The notes under the pieces: generated by a model
What the model was told of the DNA's origin: nothing
The model's database searches: none
The model's input: the letters and a program-made list of their open reading frames with translations, nothing else
Shown: positions 1 to 8,334 of the stretch, one piece after another
Numbering within the stretch: position 1 is the first letter of the stretch
Layout: each line of letters opens with the position of its first letter
Program-made: the position numbers and the translations under genes
DNA from: an uncultured Chitinophagaceae bacterium
Lineage (GTDB): Bacteria; Bacteroidota; Bacteroidia; Chitinophagales; Chitinophagaceae
Direction: 5' to 3'
NCBI GenBank assembly: GCA_946885335.1
Contig: CAMPGG010000041.1
Span: 1 to 16,844, forward strand
DNA: 16,844 nt

Positions 1-636
1 ATCCATTTGTTTTACCACATCACTTTCAGGTACTGCATTAAAATCTCCGGCAATGATGACCGGCAATGTTTCCTGCTTTACCAATTCAAGTATTTTTTTA
101 ATCTGCAACTGCCTGTTTGCATCATTGCGTTGAGCATCCAGGTGCGTGGATGCAAAAATAATTTGCTTGTTTCCGGGTAAATTAACTGTTGCGGACAGAA
201 GCGTACGTGGTTCACCGTTAGTTCCTGCGGCAGAAGGTAAAGGCCTGTTTTTTATATCCGACAAGGGATGTTTAGAAAGAATAGCAACACCATATTCACC
301 ACCACCATAATCAATTGCTTTTCCAAAATATGCGGTCATCCCGGTTAATTTTCCTAATTCCGTTGCCTGGTTTAAAGATGTCCCCGAACGGCTGGTATTT
401 ACATCTACTTCCTGTAATGCCACCAGGTCGGGATTTTGTTGCCTGATCACATTGGCTATTGCTTCGATGTCAATTAGCCCGGGTTTTGATGGAGGATTAG
501 CATGGTGAATATTGTAACACAATATCGCAATGTCTTTATTAGCCATACCTGCAGTGGATGATGGCAATGGTTTTACAGCGCAGGATGATATCAAGATCAC
601 TGCAAAAAAAATATAAACCGGTAAATATTTCATCAT
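1..636 (-). CDS. Endonuclease/exonuclease/phosphatase family lipoprotein (C-terminus cut by window edge)
   Basis: Partial gene: 212 codons are readable from ATG at 636 down to base 1, with no stop, so the C-terminal part of the fold is missing. The first 19 residues form a lipoprotein signal (hydrophobic stretch ending I-S-S-C, Cys19 as lipidated residue), so the product is probably exported and membrane-anchored. The rest shows the EEP (DNase I-like) fold: YNIHHAN near residue 41, LQEVD with the metal-binding Glu at 76, STHLDAQ near 163, and AGDFNAVP with Asp198/Asn200. The family hydrolyses phosphodiester or phosphomonoester bonds in nucleic acids, lipids or sugar phosphates with Mg2+; the substrate here cannot be told. 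A second ATG directly follows the first (633), so the start is uncertain by one codon. It diverges from the GntP permease gene. Confidence 0.9.
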   Translation of the reverse strand, partial: MMKYLPVYIFFAVILISSCAVKPLPSSTAGMANKDIAILCYNIHHANPPSKPGLIDIEAIANVIRQQNPDLVALQEVDVNTSRSGTSLNQATELGKLTGMTAYFGKAIDYGGGEYGVAILSKHPLSDIKNRPLPSAAGTNGEPRTLLSATVNLPGNKQIIFASTHLDAQRNDANRQLQIKKILELVKQETLPVIIAGDFNAVPESDVVKQMD

Positions 637-895
637 TGTTTATTTAAAAATTATTTAACCAGCTAATCATTAACACGATTAATTATAAATGCAATTAACC
701 TGGTTGCATAAGCGCTTTTTAAGCCTTGCTAAAATAGCGAATTACTTTACACTAAATTTTAAAAAAACAATGATTTAAATGGATATCCTTACTTCTTTTA
801 ATTTTCCATAACCGTTTATGTTTTTATAATTTCATTCCTCCATTTTACAAAGTTCAATCCCGGGTCAATTACATTTTTTATAAACAGACAGTATT

Positions 896-2242
896 ATGCT
901 AACAGGTCTTTCATTAATCATACTCATATTATTTATTCTTGTTTTGATCATTGGTGCCTGTGCCATTTTAAAATGGCATCCCTTCCTGGTTTTGATTGTT
1001 GCCGCAATTGTTTTGGGAATTAGTGCAGGGATGGGAACAGAGGCTACGATTGGTGCAGTATTACAGGGTGGCGGTTCGGTATTCGCCAGCATCGGTTTAA
1101 TTATTGCCCTGGGAACTATTCTTGGTGAAGCGCTGGAAAAAACCGGTGCCATCACAGCCATTGCAACAGCATTATTAAAAAAAACGGGAAAGAAAAAAAT
1201 TTTACCCGGCATCAGCCTGATAGGAGCTGTTACCGGCATTCCTGTTTTTTGCGATTCCGGATTTGTTATCCTTTCAAGCCTGGCCCGTTCATTATCAAAA
1301 CAATCAACCGTTTCTTATGGTGCCATCAGCATTGCCCTTGCTACAGGCCTTTACACTTCGCATGTATTAATACCACCCACTCCGGGTCCGCTTGCTGCCG
1401 CCGGTAACTTTAATATGGCAGGAGATATAGGTTGGATCATGTTATTTGGTATTGCAGTCAGCATTCCGGCCATTATCATTGGATGGTGGTTTGCCCAAAA
1501 ATTGGACAAACAATCCGAAAACATGCAGGAAGAAAAAATGGAAAAAGTAGAGGATGTTGAGCCGGTAAACCCGCCACGACTAGCTTATTGCATATTACCC
1601 CTATTGCTTCCCGTTATATTAATTGCAATGGGATCAATGATCCCCTTCTTTAATTTGCCTTCACCATTCAACAGTGTAATGAAATTTATTTGTAATCCCA
1701 ATATTGCTTTGTTAATTGGAGTATTTGCGGCTTTTTTATTACCCGGTTTTTCACAACAGAAAAAGTGGAACAGCTGGATTCAACATGCACTTACACAGGC
1801 CGGTCCAATCATTTTGATCACTGCCGCCGGAGGGGCATTGGGTGCAGTTTTAAAAGCTACACCGCTGGCTGCTGAATTTGAAAACATGATAGCGGGGAAA
1901 AATTTTTCCCTGATCATTTTTTATCCTATTGCTTTTTTATTAGCGGCTGGGTTGAAAACGGCACAGGGTTCATCCACAGCAGCACTCATCATCACTTCCT
2001 CCATCATGGCGCCTTTGTTGTCAGGTATGCCGTTTAACCATGTTGCAGAAAAAGCGCTGCTTGTTTTAAGCATTGGTGCAGGAGCAATGGTCGTCAGCCA
2101 TGCTAATGACAGTTATTTCTGGGTCATTAATCAATATAGTAAAATACCGGTCAGTCGCATGTATCGTTATTTTTCTACTGCCACTTTTTTTATGGGACTA
2201 GCCGTTTTGGCAAGTTGCATGTTATTATCTCTTTTGTTTTAG
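896..2242 (+). CDS. GntP family permease (gluconate/glycerate-type H+ symporter)
   Basis: 448-residue polytopic inner-membrane protein, the usual length for the GntP family. Nearly all of it is hydrophobic, with about 12 membrane segments and a charged cytoplasmic loop around residues 200-225 (rich in Glu/Lys). Family-like stretches include the GTILGEALEKTGA region near residue 75, the PVFCDSGFVIL motif near 115, the HVLIPPTPGPLAAAG motif near 155 and the AAGLKTAQGSSTAA region near 350. GntP members import sugar acids such as gluconate, and relatives import glycerate or other hydroxy acids. The neighbouring convergent gene, 2 bp away, encodes a glycerate 2-kinase, so glycerate or a precursor is a reasonable substrate guess, but that is inference. 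Start is ATG at 896; no Shine-Dalgarno sequence is visible. Confidence 0.93.
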   Translation: MLTGLSLIILILFILVLIIGACAILKWHPFLVLIVAAIVLGISAGMGTEATIGAVLQGGGSVFASIGLIIALGTILGEALEKTGAITAIATALLKKTGKKKILPGISLIGAVTGIPVFCDSGFVILSSLARSLSKQSTVSYGAISIALATGLYTSHVLIPPTPGPLAAAGNFNMAGDIGWIMLFGIAVSIPAIIIGWWFAQKLDKQSENMQEEKMEKVEDVEPVNPPRLAYCILPLLLPVILIAMGSMIPFFNLPSPFNSVMKFICNPNIALLIGVFAAFLLPGFSQQKKWNSWIQHALTQAGPIILITAAGGALGAVLKATPLAAEFENMIAGKNFSLIIFYPIAFLLAAGLKTAQGSSTAALIITSSIMAPLLSGMPFNHVAEKALLVLSIGAGAMVVSHANDSYFWVINQYSKIPVSRMYRYFSTATFFMGLAVLASCMLLSLLF

Positions 2243-2244
2243 CA

Positions 2245-3558
2245 CTATTTAATTATGGCCAACACAATATCCATCACATTGGTTTGTGTAGGACCCGTTA
2301 TAATAAGTCCGCCGGTTTTTTTAAAAAAATGATAGGCGTCATTGTTTGATAAATAGTCAGCGGCATCCAATTCCAGTTTCTTCGCTCTGTAAATTATTTC
2401 GTCGTCGACAAATGCGCCTGTTGCATCAGTAGGTCCATCACTGCCATCCGTACCTGCAGAAAGAATAATTTGAATATTATGAGCAATTTCATTTTGTGTT
2501 AAATGGATAAATGCAGCCAGTGCAAATTCCTGGTTTCGTCCACCCTTTCCATTTCCCCTGATGGTCACCGTTGTTTCACCACCCAGTAAAAAGCAGACAG
2601 GTTTTTCAATATCTTTTTTTTCTAAAATTTCTTTTATGAATGTGATAGCGGCGCCACTTGCCTCCCCGGATAAATAATTGGGTAAGATAACAGGTTCTAA
2701 TCCCAGGTTTGCCGCCTTACCAGCCGCGGCCAGCAATGCTATTTTGTTTGTCCCGATAAGGTGATTGGTTGTTTTTTCAAAAAAAGGATCGCCGGGTTTG
2801 AGTGTTTCAGGAATAATTCCGTTGATTCCCTGTACCATCCATTCTTTTATTGCTGCCGGTATTTCTTCATAAAGGTTATATTTTTTTAACACGCTGATGG
2901 CATCATCAAAGGTGGTAGGGTCGGCAACTGTTGGACCGCTGGCAATTACATGAAGCGGATCACCAATAACATCACTCAAAATAAAAGTTACCAAAGTTGC
3001 AGGATAAACGGCCCGGGATATTCCGCCGCCCTTTAACCGGGACAAATGTTTTCGAACGGCATTCATTTCATCGATAGTTGCACCGCTTTTTAACAGCAAT
3101 TCAAAAAGCTGCTGAACTTCATCCAGGGTTGTGCCTTGCGGATGATCTGCCATCAAAGCCGATGCACCGCCACTGATCAATGCAATCACTATATCATTTT
3201 CACCTGCATGTGTGGCAATTTCCATGATCCGCTGCCCGGCATACACACTTTGCTGATCAGGTAGTGGATGCCCTGCTTCAATGCATTCTATTATATTTAA
3301 CGGTAATGCATGACCGTGTTTTGTGGCCACCACCCCTTTTTTTATAAGAGGCCCCAGAATTTTTTCAACTTCAAAAGCCATGGATGCACTTGCCTTACCA
3401 GCTCCAATGATGTAAATATTTTTAATTTTCGAAAAAGGGAAAAACTGGTCATGCAATCTTAATTGGTTATTATGCACACTGATATAAGCAGGTAATAACC
3501 TGGCAGGTTGTACAGCAGCTACAGCAGCATTAAAAATTTCAAGGGCTTGTTCACGCAT
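2245..3558 (-). CDS. Glycerate 2-kinase (MOFRL/DUF4147 family)
   Basis: 437 residues, full length for the MOFRL-type glycerate kinase family, which transfers phosphate from ATP to D-glycerate to give 2-phosphoglycerate and feeds lower glycolysis. The N-terminal DUF4147 part shows IGAGKASASMA (about 51-61), GHPLPD (96-101), ISGGASALM (128-136) and LSDVIGDPLHVIASGPT (about 194-210). The C-terminal MOFRL part shows GGETTVTIRGNGKGGRNQEFALA (326-348), SAGTDGSDGPTDATGA (367-382) and TGPTQTNVMD (421-430). All expected motifs are present, so it should be active. It is cytosolic. It ends 2 bp from the end of the GntP permease gene on the other strand, so the two are physically paired but separately transcribed. 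The next gene upstream on this strand (GNAT) ends 57 bp before its start. Confidence 0.95.
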   Translation of the reverse strand: MREQALEIFNAAVAAVQPARLLPAYISVHNNQLRLHDQFFPFSKIKNIYIIGAGKASASMAFEVEKILGPLIKKGVVATKHGHALPLNIIECIEAGHPLPDQQSVYAGQRIMEIATHAGENDIVIALISGGASALMADHPQGTTLDEVQQLFELLLKSGATIDEMNAVRKHLSRLKGGGISRAVYPATLVTFILSDVIGDPLHVIASGPTVADPTTFDDAISVLKKYNLYEEIPAAIKEWMVQGINGIIPETLKPGDPFFEKTTNHLIGTNKIALLAAAGKAANLGLEPVILPNYLSGEASGAAITFIKEILEKKDIEKPVCFLLGGETTVTIRGNGKGGRNQEFALAAFIHLTQNEIAHNIQIILSAGTDGSDGPTDATGAFVDDEIIYRAKKLELDAADYLSNNDAYHFFKKTGGLIITGPTQTNVMDIVLAIIK

Positions 3559-3615
3559 AGGTCAATTTATTGAAAACCGGTAATGGCAAATTTGATTTTT
3601 TATCCAACTTCATTT

Positions 3616-4068
3616 TTAAACTCCAGGATTTGATAAAGTCATATGCAAAATCGGAAAGGGTTTCCCGGTTCCATCCAACGCTGAACGGGAAATTGATTTA
3701 AATCCAAAGTGTTCATAAAATTTAACTGCATCCCTGTTTTGTTCATTTACATCAACTGAAGTAATATGGTGAATTTCTATTGCATGCTTTAATAACATTT
3801 TACCAAACCCCTGGCCTCTTACAGCAGGATCTAAAAAAAGCATTTCCAATTTATTGCCGGATATCCCTGAAAAGCCAAGTATATCGTTTTTTGAATTTCG
3901 AATACAATAAAGTTTTACATGATTGAAGTATTTGTTTTCCACGATCAGTTTCTTAAAAAATTGCACATCATCATCAGTTAAAAAATCGTGAGTGGCCTTT
4001 ACGGATGATTCCCATATTTCCAACAGTTTGTCATATTCAGCTTCTACCGGAACTTGGATGGAATACAT
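3616..4068 (-). CDS. GNAT family N-acetyltransferase, YjaB-like
   Basis: 150 residues, the normal size for a single GNAT domain, which moves an acetyl group from acetyl-CoA to an amine. The acetyl-CoA-binding motif A is clear: FLDPAVRGQGFGKMLL at about 78-93, with the R-G-Q-G-F-G pyrophosphate loop at 84-89. Motif B follows as VNEQNRDAVKFYEHFGFK. From memory, KATHDFL near residue 24 and the GTGKPFPILHM tail near 133 closely match E. coli YjaB, whose substrate is poorly defined. A terminator for the gene upstream lies immediately before its start, so this gene probably has its own promoter or is read by leak-through; none was clearly seen. Confidence 0.92.
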   Translation of the reverse strand: MYSIQVPVEAEYDKLLEIWESSVKATHDFLTDDDVQFFKKLIVENKYFNHVKLYCIRNSKNDILGFSGISGNKLEMLFLDPAVRGQGFGKMLLKHAIEIHHITSVDVNEQNRDAVKFYEHFGFKSISRSALDGTGKPFPILHMTLSNPGV

Positions 4069-4090
4069 AATCCAAAATTGATTATTGATT

Positions 4091-4114
4091 AAAAAAATCA
4101 GGAAAAATCCTGAT
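4091..4114 (-). terminator. Intrinsic terminator after the unknown exported gene
   Basis: The perfect 7-bp inverted repeat ATCAGGA/TCCTGAT (4097-4103 and 4108-4114) encloses a 4-nt loop. Read on the minus strand, the hairpin is followed directly by a run of seven T (4091-4097). It sits about 20 nt beyond the stop codon of the gene at 4137-5633, the right place to end that transcript. On the plus strand no T-run follows, so it is one-directional. Confidence 0.75.
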
Positions 4115-4136
4115 CAATTAAAATGAATACAAAGTT

Positions 4137-5633
4137 CTATTTTTTAATAATGCTTCCCTCAGAGTCGAATAACCTGCAGGGATATTGCAAACCATTACTA
4201 CCTCCGAAATCCTTATAACTGTAGTTTAATACTTTATCACCATGCATCAGGTACAAAAGCACTTTATTATCAGGCAATAAAAACCAAATGGAACGATTTC
4301 TGTCTTCATCAATTATTTCAAAGAAAATCGCTTTTTCAAGATAACTTCTATCAAACCTGTAATTACATCCGCAATGAACCTGCCGGGAAATTTTAATTGA
4401 TTCATGGTCATTGAAATCAGGACTAATATTATTTAATGAATCCAGGTTTAAATTTTCCATCCAATGATCGTATTTTATCCATTCCGAAGGATTTTTATTT
4501 ATGCCATCAATGTTATACTCATTGATTCCTTTGTTATTAAAATAGTAAATATCAAGCCTTGACTTAGGATATGATTGAATGTAGCTTGTTATAAATTTTA
4601 TAGATTGAATCCTGTCGATTATAGTATTATAATCTTTTTTTAAACTGTCTCTCGTATAAATGGATTTTCGCTCTGCCGATGCCAAAAACAACAGGTAAAC
4701 ATTATCAAGCATCTGTTTGTTTTTGAGCATTACCCGGATTGTTTTGGGTTCATCCCAAATATATCTTCCACGCCCCGCAACTTCATTAAAAGTCAATATT
4801 TCAAAATCTGATTTCAGTTCTTCAATCTCATTGATATAAGTATAAGCAGATAATTCATAAAGCCTTTCCAGTTTTGAATCCACAATATTATTTACAAAAT
4901 GCCTTAAAAGTTTTTTGCCGTAAAGGGGCTTCATGGTCTTGCCAGGCATAGAAAGTAAATCATCCAATTTATTTTCTATTTCCATATTAAACAGCGTATC
5001 ATTCTTTTCGTTTGTCCATGGCTGTTTGAACCCGCCTGTATATTTCCTGGATTTAATTGTATTAACAGGCTGACCCTGCTTATATACTTGTATGACAAAC
5101 TCGTTCCTGTAACTATTATGTATTGAATAGCAACAACCAATTGACAAATAATCATTCAGTTCGTCCCGGTAAGCGTTTATTTTAGAAAGTTCATTGAATA
5201 TGAATTTTTTTTGCTGAAAGTTCCATTCAAATTCATTTTTGTCAGCGTATAGTTTTAATACATCTGCGGGGTTACTTTTTATCCAATTTGTATCGATGCC
5301 AAAATACTTAAATGAATGTTCCCCATTGGAACGTTTTTGAATTTCGGATACAAATCCACGTACTTTAGATTTAGATATTTTTTTGCCTTTTAGAAAATAA
5401 TTTTCGCCTATGTGTAACAATGAATACCTGTCTGACCGTTGAAAGCTGTCTATGCCATTGCTATTAATGTAAATATTCTTTGTTATAACAATACTGTCTG
5501 GCAGCGTTTGCCCTCCTGCAAATAGAGATATACAAAAAATAATAACGAATAAAAATCCAAAATGAATTGTTACAGGTAAATGATTTTTACCTGTCACCTG
5601 AGGCATTATACGATGATTTAAATTTATGTCCAT
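4137..5633 (-). CDS. Exported protein of unknown family
   Basis: About 498 residues from ATG at 5633. I do not recognise a domain. The frame stays open upstream to a TTG at 5750, but starting there would put 39 residues before the signal peptide. The ATG at 5633 or the one at 5606 are better; the 5606 start gives the cleanest signal peptide (Lys/His n-region, hydrophobic FGFLFVIIFCISLFAGG core, likely cleavage near AGG-Q). The mature part is polar and mixed alpha/beta in character, rich in Tyr, Asn, Lys and Asp, with no later membrane span, so a periplasmic or surface location is inferred. Two close Cys groups stand out: IGCCYSIH and VHCGCNYRF. The gene stands alone, with a strong terminator after it and a divergent muramidase gene before it. 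Base composition is more AT-rich than its neighbours, as is common for orphan genes. Confidence 0.75.
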   Translation of the reverse strand: MDINLNHRIMPQVTGKNHLPVTIHFGFLFVIIFCISLFAGGQTLPDSIVITKNIYINSNGIDSFQRSDRYSLLHIGENYFLKGKKISKSKVRGFVSEIQKRSNGEHSFKYFGIDTNWIKSNPADVLKLYADKNEFEWNFQQKKFIFNELSKINAYRDELNDYLSIGCCYSIHNSYRNEFVIQVYKQGQPVNTIKSRKYTGGFKQPWTNEKNDTLFNMEIENKLDDLLSMPGKTMKPLYGKKLLRHFVNNIVDSKLERLYELSAYTYINEIEELKSDFEILTFNEVAGRGRYIWDEPKTIRVMLKNKQMLDNVYLLFLASAERKSIYTRDSLKKDYNTIIDRIQSIKFITSYIQSYPKSRLDIYYFNNKGINEYNIDGINKNPSEWIKYDHWMENLNLDSLNNISPDFNDHESIKISRQVHCGCNYRFDRSYLEKAIFFEIIDEDRNRSIWFLLPDNKVLLYLMHGDKVLNYSYKDFGGSNGLQYPCRLFDSEGSIIKK

Positions 5634-5841
5634 ATTCTGCAAAAAGATTGTAAGTAAAAACCTCACATCATCACTCCCTCTAAAGTTATCTTCAATACCC
5701 CTGTATAATTCCTGGTACAAAACAGGAGTTTTACAATAACTAAGATCCAATAAAAAATTTCATTCCCGCAATGTTTATATATGTTCTTTCGAAACCTGCC
5801 ATCCGGTTTTTAGCCAGACTTATCTCCCGCAAATATTAGCA

Positions 5842-5870
5842 TTTGAATTTTTAACGGCCACCTATATTTG
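5842..5870 (+). promoter_or_regulatory. Bacteroidota-type promoter for the GH25 muramidase gene
   Basis: TTTG at 5842-5845 (-33 element), a 17-bp spacer, then TATATTTG at 5863-5870, a perfect match to the Bacteroidota -7 consensus TAnnTTTG. The expected transcription start falls only a few bases before the ATG at 5881, so the 5' leader would be very short or absent. Confidence 0.7.
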
Positions 5871-5880
5871 CATTTACAAT

Positions 5881-6651
5881 ATGGCATCAAAAAAGAAAAA
5901 GAATAAATTAAGTTGGTTCATTTTTTTAATCCTGTTGATCAGTGGTGGATTGATGTTGTTTTTTGGCATTCGCTGGTATTTGTATTACCGCGTTGCTACT
6001 ATTCATTATCCCGCATTTAATATTCCCATTCCATCCAATTATATGATACATGGTATTGATGTTAGTCGGTACCAGGACCTTGTTGCGTGGGAAGAAGTAA
6101 AGAAAATGGAGGACCAGGATATCAAATTGGGTTTCGCTTTTATCAAAGCAACAGAAGGTATTGGTAACCGTGATATTCAATTTAAAAGAAACTGGCGGCG
6201 TTCTAAAAACGCGGGTATCGTTCGCGGCGCCTACCATTTTTTCCTGGCCACCAAAGATGGAAAAGCGCAGGCTGAAAATTTTATCAAAACGGTGGACCTT
6301 GAAAAAAATGATTTACCCCCGGTACTCGATGTGGAACTAACCTATGGTGTTTCGCCAACAAAAATCAGGACCGAGGTAAAGAAATGGCTGGATGTGGCAG
6401 AAGCCTATTACGGAGTGCGACCAATCATTTATACCAATATTGATTTTTATACCAAAGTGCTGGGTGATGAATTTGATGATTACCCGCTATGGATCGCTCA
6501 TTATTATCAGCCAGGCAAACCGAGGATTAAAAGATCCTGGGTATTTTGGCAGCATAGTGAAGAGGGAAGGGTAAACGGCATTAAATCAAAAGTTGACTTC
6601 AATGTTTTTAATGGCGACAGTACAGATTTCAAAAACCTGCTGATTGATTAA
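5881..6651 (+). CDS. Membrane-anchored GH25 family lysozyme/muramidase
   Basis: 256 residues. A Lys-rich start (KKKKNK) followed by one hydrophobic segment (about 12-37) gives a type II membrane anchor with the enzyme outside the cytoplasm. The glycoside hydrolase 25 domain fills about 55-256. Candidate catalytic acids are all present: Asp60 in GIDVSRYQ, and the Asp150-Val-Glu152 pair in PPVLDVELT. Other family marks are FAFIKATEG (85-93), RGAYHFF (115-121), PIIYTN (181-186), LWIAHY (203-208), WQHS (223-226) and VDFNVFNG (238-245). GH25 enzymes cut the MurNAc-GlcNAc beta-1,4 bond of peptidoglycan, so a cell-wall remodelling role is likely; anchoring argues against a secreted toxin. A perfect promoter lies just upstream. 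A 75-residue membrane protein gene starts 21 bp after the stop and is probably in the same transcript. Confidence 0.93.
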   Translation: MASKKKKNKLSWFIFLILLISGGLMLFFGIRWYLYYRVATIHYPAFNIPIPSNYMIHGIDVSRYQDLVAWEEVKKMEDQDIKLGFAFIKATEGIGNRDIQFKRNWRRSKNAGIVRGAYHFFLATKDGKAQAENFIKTVDLEKNDLPPVLDVELTYGVSPTKIRTEVKKWLDVAEAYYGVRPIIYTNIDFYTKVLGDEFDDYPLWIAHYYQPGKPRIKRSWVFWQHSEEGRVNGIKSKVDFNVFNGDSTDFKNLLID

Positions 6652-6672
6652 CTTTCGTAAAAATCAATACTC

Positions 6673-6900
6673 ATGCTGAGCAGTGGAATGGAACCCGACA
6701 TCAAAAAGTACCTGGCTAAACTCCTGAACTCAATGAGCGTTGTACTGCTTTGGTTATTGATTAACGCGATGTTAGGTATTTACCTTGAATGGGCTTTTTT
6801 TGATGACGGGATCAGCCTGGTCAATATTATTTTCTATCTATGGTTCCTGGCCAGTTTTATTTTTGTGGTTTATTACTTAATCAAAAAATGGAAATTCTAA
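6673..6900 (+). CDS. Small two-helix membrane protein of unknown function
   Basis: 75 residues from ATG at 6673; an in-frame ATG at 6688 would give 70 residues and is about as likely. Two hydrophobic segments are visible: about 22-40 (SMSVVLLWLLINAMLGIYL) and about 49-70 (LVNIIFYLWFLASFIFVVYYLI), joined by a short acidic loop (EWAFFDDG) and ending in a basic KKWKF tail. This resembles small membrane proteins common in Bacteroidota genomes, but I assign no domain. It follows the GH25 muramidase gene by 21 bp on the same strand, so the two are probably co-transcribed. It ends 5 bp from the convergent prohibitin-like gene. Confidence 0.75.
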   Translation: MLSSGMEPDIKKYLAKLLNSMSVVLLWLLINAMLGIYLEWAFFDDGISLVNIIFYLWFLASFIFVVYYLIKKWKF

Positions 6901-6905
6901 CCCAT

Positions 6906-7808
6906 TTAATTTTTTGTATCCAGGATTACCGGTGTATTACCACGCCCCATGATAATCACTTTTGCATTTTGCGATTCAGCTAATTTTAAATTTGCTTTTA
7001 TCTGCTCATATTGCAATTGCTTATCAGTTAATCCTGTATTGATGATGCGCTGGTAATCAGCTATACCTTGCGCTTCAACACGTTTTCTCTCTGCTTCCTG
7101 TTCTTCTTTTTGCAACACATACTGCATTTTTTGTGCTTCCTGCTCGGCATTTATTTTTCCTTCAATGGTTGATTTCACAGATTGTGGTAAAGTAATATTG
7201 CGAACCAGCAATTGCTCAAGGAACAATCCTCTTTCTTTAAAATTAGTTTCAATGGTTTTAAATATCCGGTCCTGGAATTCGTCTCTTTTGGTTGAATACA
7301 ATGATACTGCTTCATAATATACTGCGTTATCCCGGATTTTGGTCCGTGTTACCGGTCTTACGATCTTATCCACGTAGTTAGCACCCGTTTCCCGAATGAT
7401 CCTGGGAGCATCTCCCGAATTTAGCCTGAACAGCACCGTTAGATCTATGGTTACTTCCAAACCATCGGCTGTCAATACGCGGATGGCATCATCAGCCGTT
7501 ACCGCACTTTCATCATGAGCGCCGCTCATGGTATAATTTTGTGTTTTTATATCCAGGTGAATCACTTCCATCAACGGATTGATCATATGCAGGCCACTCC
7601 CCAATACATCCTTTTGCACCTTACCAAACAATGTTTTCACACCTACTTCCCCTGCATTTATTTGTACAATGGTGGATATAAGCACGCCGATAATGATCAG
7701 CAATGCACCAATGCCCCTGACAACTCCTGTATACCTGCGATATTGAAAATTTGATTTCAAAAAAAGACTGGTGATCAGTACGACCACCCCAAGAAGAATA
7801 AAACTCAT
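6906..7808 (-). CDS. Prohibitin-like SPFH/Band 7 membrane protein
   Basis: About 300 residues from ATG at 7808. An in-frame ATG at 7871 exists but would overlap the end of the upstream gene by 38 bp and add 21 polar residues before the membrane segment, so 7808 is preferred. The N-terminus has a hydrophobic stretch (1-17) and a second one (about 30-48). The SPFH domain follows: NAGEVGVKTLFGKV, then a GLHMINPLMEVIHLDIKTQNY strand region typical of prohibitins, and DGLEVTIDLTVLFRL. After it comes a charged helix (INAEQEAQKMQYVLQKEEQEAERKRVEAQGIADYQ), the coiled coil through which such proteins form ring oligomers. Prohibitin-like proteins organise membrane domains and can modulate FtsH-type proteases; the partner here is unknown. 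The NTF2-like gene ends 25 bp upstream on the same strand, so co-transcription is likely. Confidence 0.92.
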   Translation of the reverse strand: MSFILLGVVVLITSLFLKSNFQYRRYTGVVRGIGALLIIIGVLISTIVQINAGEVGVKTLFGKVQKDVLGSGLHMINPLMEVIHLDIKTQNYTMSGAHDESAVTADDAIRVLTADGLEVTIDLTVLFRLNSGDAPRIIRETGANYVDKIVRPVTRTKIRDNAVYYEAVSLYSTKRDEFQDRIFKTIETNFKERGLFLEQLLVRNITLPQSVKSTIEGKINAEQEAQKMQYVLQKEEQEAERKRVEAQGIADYQRIINTGLTDKQLQYEQIKANLKLAESQNAKVIIMGRGNTPVILDTKN

Positions 7809-7833
7809 AATAAAGTTGTTTTGGATTTCTAAT

Positions 7834-8256
7834 TTAACTGCTGTGATCGGCAACGATCTTCCATTTACCATTTATTTTATTAAACAATAATGAAAAATGT
7901 CCGCCTATATTTCCAATGCTTCGTTGCAGGTGCCATTTACCCACAACAAAAAAATATTCAGGAGATAATTGCCTTAGTTCCAGTAAATCAAAATTTAGCT
8001 TACCCATAGCCGTTGTATCGGGGTAACCTTTTTGATAATTTTCTAAAGTTTTTTGCCAACCGTTATTTACCCCGCTTTTACCAATAAATAATAGTGAATC
8101 GCTTTTCCAATAGCCAGCCATGAAATCTTCCAGGTTTCCTTTGTTCCAGGCTTCAGTTTGATCAGACAGTATTTCCCTGATTGATTTTTCATCTGCCGAT
8201 TGTGCCTGGCTTAATAAAGCGGAACTGGCTAAAAAGAATATGAAAATATATTTCAT
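7834..8256 (-). CDS. Exported NTF2-like / DUF4440-type protein
   Basis: 140 residues. Residues 1-18 are a signal peptide (MKYIFIFFLASSALLSQA, cleavage near SQA-Q). The mature part has the SnoaL/DUF4440 layout of the NTF2-like fold: an opening helix with KSIREILSDQTEAWNKGNLEDFMAGYW, then strands around SDSLLFIGKSG, LNFDLLELRQLSPEYFFVVGKWHL and GHFSLLFNKINGKWKIVADHSS. The last segment is the usual family ending. These small cone-shaped domains bind ligands or act as simple enzymes, and many exported Bacteroidota copies have no known function. It lies 25 bp before the prohibitin-like gene. Upstream is a 78-bp gap to MerC with no convincing terminator or promoter. Confidence 0.85.
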   Translation of the reverse strand: MKYIFIFFLASSALLSQAQSADEKSIREILSDQTEAWNKGNLEDFMAGYWKSDSLLFIGKSGVNNGWQKTLENYQKGYPDTTAMGKLNFDLLELRQLSPEYFFVVGKWHLQRSIGNIGGHFSLLFNKINGKWKIVADHSS

Positions 8257-8334
8257 CCGATTAATAATTAAATATGTTGTTCATGATCTGCTATCTGTGC
8301 ATCTCAAAAATGAAAGATAGAAAATAAATAATGC

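Noticed and set aside
637..895. Possible small RNA or riboswitch ahead of the GntP permease gene
   Set aside because: The stretch is AT-rich with no stable hairpin, terminator or family motif that I can see; promoter-like pieces do not pair with correct spacing.
865..1239. 124-codon open frame on the minus strand inside the GntP gene
   Set aside because: It is the antisense shadow of a strongly conserved permease and its translation has no recognisable pattern.
5634..5750. TTG-started N-terminal extension of the unknown exported protein
   Set aside because: It would bury the signal peptide 50 residues in; the ATGs at 5633/5606 fit export much better.
7809..7871. Upstream ATG for the prohibitin-like gene
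   Set aside because: It overlaps the end of the preceding gene and adds polar residues before the membrane segment; ATG at 7808 fits the family start.
8291..8320. CTATCT/AGATAG inverted repeat between the MerC and NTF2-like genes
   Set aside because: Only 6 bp of stem with an 18-nt loop and no adjoining T-run; too weak for a terminator or operator call.
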